The notes under the pieces were generated by a model, which ran no database searches, was not told the DNA's origin, and worked only from the letters and a program-made list of their open reading frames with translations. From NCBI GenBank assembly GCA_937907325.1, contig CALERO010000129.1, positions 1 to 9,739 on the forward strand: a stretch of DNA of 9,739 nt. Reading direction: 5' to 3'. The stretch is from UBA4716 sp002438865. Lineage in GTDB: Bacteria > Bacillota > Clostridia > UBA1381. Positions 8,042 through 9,739 of this stretch are shown in pieces (position 1 is the first letter of the stretch; the number at the start of each line of letters is the position of its first letter). Both the position numbers and the translations under genes were made by a program.

Positions 8042-8722
8042 TTATATTGTCTTAGGTATCTTTTCAATCATTGCGTCAATTACGTTTTTTGCAATGGTTT
8101 CATAATCAAATTGCTTGACAAAGGCAATTGCCTCCTTGATTTTCTCCTGCCCGATGTCATAAATCTTAAATGTTGACTCTAAAAATGCGTCTACCTTTTT
8201 ATCCATCGTAAACCACATATCGCACGGAATTGTCATAAACCCGCGCATTATACCGCCCGACGCAATCTCACGCATATAAAAATCCTTAGTTTCCAAATCG
8301 GGCAGATGCGCCTTGAAGATTACCTCCAGCTTTTCGGTTATCATCTCCTGTATAATTTTAGTCGTACTCGTCAGGGAATATGCCGTGCAGTAAAGCTCAC
8401 GTATGTTCTCGTTTGCCTCTACAATATAAAGCTGAAGCACCGTTTCTGCGGCATAAAACAGAATTTCGTCATCTGTTTTTCCCCTCACCATTTCTCTTGC
8501 GTTTCCGAACTGTTCCTCCAAAACATATTTTACCAAAACGGCGAGAATATTTTCCTTACTGCCGAATGTCCGTGTAAGAACACCCGTATTCGTTCCCGCC
8601 TCTGCCGAAATCTCTTTAAGCGAGGTCATTGCATAGCCTTTTTGCAGAAAAAGCTGTGCCGCCGTATACAGCATTTTACTGCGCATAATTTCATAGTGTT
8701 CGCCGTGTCCGTAATTCGCCAT
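8042..8722 (-). CDS. TetR/AcrR-family transcriptional regulator
   Basis: A 226-residue DNA-binding repressor of the TetR type. Residues about 17-60 form the family N-terminal domain: helix 1 with AAQLFLQKGY, the helix-turn-helix at about 33-53 (TSLKEISAEAG, TNTGVLTRTFGS) and the KENIL start of helix 4. The rest is a helical ligand and dimer domain that is too variable for the inducer to be guessed. ATG at 8722 was chosen over the in-frame GTG at 8731 because the GTG lies inside the ribosome binding site (AAGGGGGTG, 8729-8737), which is eight bases from the ATG. The gene is divergent from the 4Fe-4S gene and stops 32 bp before the giant surface gene on the same strand. It is probably self-regulated through the inverted repeat in its own leader, and it may control the surface gene as part of one transcript; both are inferences. 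Confidence 0.92.
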   Translation of the reverse strand: MANYGHGEHYEIMRSKMLYTAAQLFLQKGYAMTSLKEISAEAGTNTGVLTRTFGSKENILAVLVKYVLEEQFGNAREMVRGKTDDEILFYAAETVLQLYIVEANENIRELYCTAYSLTSTTKIIQEMITEKLEVIFKAHLPDLETKDFYMREIASGGIMRGFMTIPCDMWFTMDKKVDAFLESTFKIYDIGQEKIKEAIAFVKQFDYETIAKNVIDAMIEKIPKTI

Positions 8723-8754
8723 TTCAATCACCCCCTTGAATATATTTTCAAAAC

Positions 8755-8768
8755 CGTAATGCGTTACG
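8755..8768. promoter_or_regulatory. Candidate TetR operator in the tetR leader
   Basis: CGTAA and TTACG form an inverted repeat with a 4-bp centre (TGCG). It lies just downstream of the predicted tetR transcription start (about 8774) and upstream of its ribosome binding site. This is a usual place for a self-repressing TetR-family operator. The arms are short, so the site could be larger or a coincidence. Confidence 0.4.
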
Positions 8769-8780
8769 TATCATAATAAA

Positions 8781-8809
8781 AGTTTAACATAAAAATGTTG
8801 GATTGTCAA
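8781..8809 (-). promoter_or_regulatory. Sigma-A-type promoter for tetR (and possibly the giant surface gene)
   Basis: On the minus strand a consensus -35 TTGACA (8804-8809) is followed by a 17-bp spacer and TAAACT (8781-8786). The -10 is preceded by TG plus one base, an extended -10. Transcription should start near 8774, giving a leader of about 50 bases. No terminator lies between tetR and the surface gene, so this promoter may serve both. Confidence 0.65.
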
Positions 8810-8822
8810 TGCTTTGGGGTAA

Positions 8823-8844
8823 ATTTTTATCACAGGATAAAAAT
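8823..8844. promoter_or_regulatory. Palindrome between the divergent promoters, candidate regulator site
   Basis: Perfect 9-bp arms, ATTTTTATC and GATAAAAAT, flank ACAG. The centre (8833.5) is about 51 bases upstream of the predicted start of the 4Fe-4S gene and about 60 upstream of that of tetR, outside both core promoters. That position suits an activator, or a repressor acting on both sides. The arms do not match the Fnr/Crp, Rex or Fur consensus known to me, and differ from the inverted repeat in the tetR leader. The arms are A+T rich, which raises the chance of a random match. Confidence 0.5.
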
Positions 8845-8849
8845 ACATC

Positions 8850-8878
8850 TGGACAATCGCAATCGGCAAATGTATAAT
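8850..8878 (+). promoter_or_regulatory. Sigma-A-type promoter for the 4Fe-4S protein gene
   Basis: TGGACA (8850-8855), a 17-bp spacer and a perfect TATAAT (8873-8878) form a near-consensus promoter. Transcription should start near 8885, giving a 36-base leader that holds the ribosome binding site. Confidence 0.75.
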
Positions 8879-8920
8879 ATATTTGTAAGCATAACGGTTA
8901 ATGCGGAAAGGAAGAGATAT

Positions 8921-9607
8921 ATGAAACGAAGAATAATTAATATAGATAAAGACAAGTGCGACGGCTGCGGATTATGCGTGCAGGCGTGCCACGAGGGGGC
9001 TATCGTCCTTAAAGACGGCAAGGCGGCGCTTATGCGTGACGATTACTGCGACGGCTTGGGGGATTGTCTGCCGGTATGTCCCGCCGGAGCGATAACGTTT
9101 ATCGAGCGCGAGGCGGCGGAATATGACGCCGCGGCGGTGGAGGAAAACAAAAAGCGCAAAAATATTCCCCATACGGGAGGGTGTCCGGGAAGCCGTGCAA
9201 TGGCGATAGACAGGGATATTCCCGACGCCGTTACGGCATACAATCCGTCACAGCTGCGCCAGTGGCCCGTACAGATAAAGCTTGTGCCGACAAACGCACA
9301 ATATTTCGACGGCGCCGATTTGCTTGTAGCGGCAGACTGTACGGCATATGCGTACGGCAATTTTCATAACGAAATAATGCGCAAAAAAATTACGGTTATC
9401 GGCTGTCCCAAGCTTGACAGCGTTGACTATACCGAAAAGCTTACGGCGATTATTTCGGAAAACGATATAAAAAGCCTTACGGTTGTGAAAATGGAGGTTC
9501 CCTGCTGTAAGGGAATAGAAAATGCGGCTGTCACCGCACTTAAAAACAGCGGTAAGTTTATTCCGTGGCAGGTAATAACGATTTCCACGGACGGAAAAAT
9601 AATTTAA
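8921..9607 (+). CDS. 4Fe-4S binding protein with ferredoxin-like N-domain
   Basis: A cytoplasmic 228-residue protein, with no signal or membrane segment. ATG at 8921 is used because AAAGGAAG lies seven bases upstream and the promoter ends at 8878; an earlier in-frame ATG at 8795 would put the promoter inside the gene. Residues 1-60 are a two-motif bacterial ferredoxin fold: C13-x2-C16-x2-C19-x3-C23, then C43-x5-C49-x3-C53-P. The second motif has Leu46 where a standard ferredoxin has Cys, so the second cluster has only three usual ligands. Residues about 80-228 form a separate alpha/beta domain with C88-PGSR, SQLRQWPVQ (110-118), AADC140, IGC162-PKLD and PC195-C196. The layout matches a family seen in many clostridial and other anaerobes; I recall it near hybrid-cluster-protein genes, but no such gene is in this window. 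Electron transfer or redox sensing is the likely role; the partner is unknown. A terminator follows directly, so it appears monocistronic. Confidence 0.9.
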   Translation: MKRRIINIDKDKCDGCGLCVQACHEGAIVLKDGKAALMRDDYCDGLGDCLPVCPAGAITFIEREAAEYDAAAVEENKKRKNIPHTGGCPGSRAMAIDRDIPDAVTAYNPSQLRQWPVQIKLVPTNAQYFDGADLLVAADCTAYAYGNFHNEIMRKKITVIGCPKLDSVDYTEKLTAIISENDIKSLTVVKMEVPCCKGIENAAVTALKNSGKFIPWQVITISTDGKII

Positions 9608-9610
9608 GCA

Positions 9611-9641
9611 AAAAGCGCTCCTTCTTTGAAGGAGCGCTTTT
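9611..9641. terminator. Rho-independent terminator, bidirectional
   Basis: A perfect 14-bp stem (AAAAGCGCTCCTTC and its complement) with a TTT loop starts four bases after the stop codon of the 4Fe-4S gene. T-runs occur on both strands at the stem base, so it should also stop leftward transcripts arriving from beyond the right edge. Confidence 0.92.
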
Positions 9642-9647
9642 CAGACT

Positions 9648-9675
9648 GAAGACAAACCGTCTAAGGTTTGTCTTC
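9648..9675. terminator. Second hairpin, possible back-up terminator
   Basis: GAAGACAAACC and GGTTTGTCTTC form a perfect 11-bp stem with a GTCTAA loop, followed by TTTGTT on the plus strand. It lies seven bases after the first terminator. It could be a second terminator or part of a structured element. Confidence 0.6.
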
Positions 9676-9690
9676 TTTGTTATCGGGAGT

Positions 9691-9708
9691 TTGAGGTGCT
9701 AACCTCAA
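9691..9708. repeat. Third hairpin downstream of the 4Fe-4S gene
   Basis: TTGAGGT and ACCTCAA pair around a GCTA loop and can be extended by wobble and A-T pairs on the outside. It has no strong T-run. Its function is unknown; it is the third inverted repeat in under 100 bases. Confidence 0.45.
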
Positions 9709-9739
9709 GTTTAAATCATTTCTGACGACAGGTGCGTCA

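Noticed and set aside
8041..8067. Promoter of its own for the giant gene (TTGAAA at 8062-8067, TATAAG at 8041-8046)
   Set aside because: The 15-bp spacer is too short for a good sigma-A promoter and the boxes lie in the end of tetR; it is kept only as a weak possibility.
8723..8731. GTG start at 8731 for tetR
   Set aside because: The GTG is part of the AAGGGGGTG ribosome binding site that serves the ATG at 8722.
8306..8776. Plus-strand open frame of 156 codons opposite tetR
   Set aside because: It is antisense to a clear TetR-family gene and runs through the tetR start and promoter; its product has no recognisable features.
8795..8920. Upstream in-frame ATG giving a 270-residue 4Fe-4S protein
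   Set aside because: The 42 extra residues would be encoded by the palindrome and the promoter at 8850-8878; there is no ribosome binding site before 8795, and there is a good one before 8921.
1..9739. CRISPR array, tRNA, rRNA, transposase or phage genes
   Set aside because: No regularly spaced direct DNA repeats, cloverleaf-like segments or mobile-element protein motifs were seen on either strand; the protein-level repeats in the giant gene are too diverged in DNA to be an array.

Overview
The window looks like chromosome from an anaerobic, low-to-mid GC Firmicute of the class Clostridia, probably a gut commensal. This rests on AGGAGG-type ribosome binding sites, sigma-A-like promoters, a giant modular surface protein of the style common in Ruminococcus/Eubacterium/Oscillospiraceae relatives, and a clostridial-type two-domain 4Fe-4S protein. 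The genus cannot be fixed from the sequence.

Positions 1-8009, minus strand: one enormous open reading frame that enters through the left edge without meeting a stop. It starts at 8009 and gives 2669 complete codons in this window, with the C-terminus outside. The N-terminus is a Sec signal peptide. Six beta-helix-like modules follow, separated by five short Cys/His blocks. After these comes a long stack of Ig-like/MBG-like domains, a Ser-Gly6 linker and the beginning of a Listeria-Bacteroides (InlB B-repeat-like) module. It is most likely an exported adhesin or cell-surface scaffold whose wall anchor (SLH repeats, a sortase motif or similar) lies beyond the left edge. Open frames on the plus strand across this region are shadows of it.

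Positions 8042-8722, minus strand: a TetR-family regulator ending 32 bp upstream of the giant gene, same strand, with no terminator between. The two may form a regulator-target operon. Positions 8723-8920 are a divergent control region: a tetR promoter pointing left, a near-consensus promoter pointing right, a 9-bp-arm palindrome between them and a smaller inverted repeat in the tetR leader.

Positions 8921-9607, plus strand: a 228-residue protein with an N-terminal ferredoxin-like 4Fe-4S domain and a Cys-containing C-terminal domain, presumably a redox or electron-transfer accessory protein of anaerobic metabolism. It is followed at 9611-9708 by three consecutive hairpins, the first a strong bidirectional terminator. 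The last 30 bases hold no recognisable gene.

The most distinctive feature is the set of Cys/His blocks in the giant protein: four ~29-residue His-His-Cys-Cys units in tandem, and four shorter CxH...CxxC motifs, regularly placed between beta-helix modules of an exported protein. They look like metal-binding joints, but that is inference.
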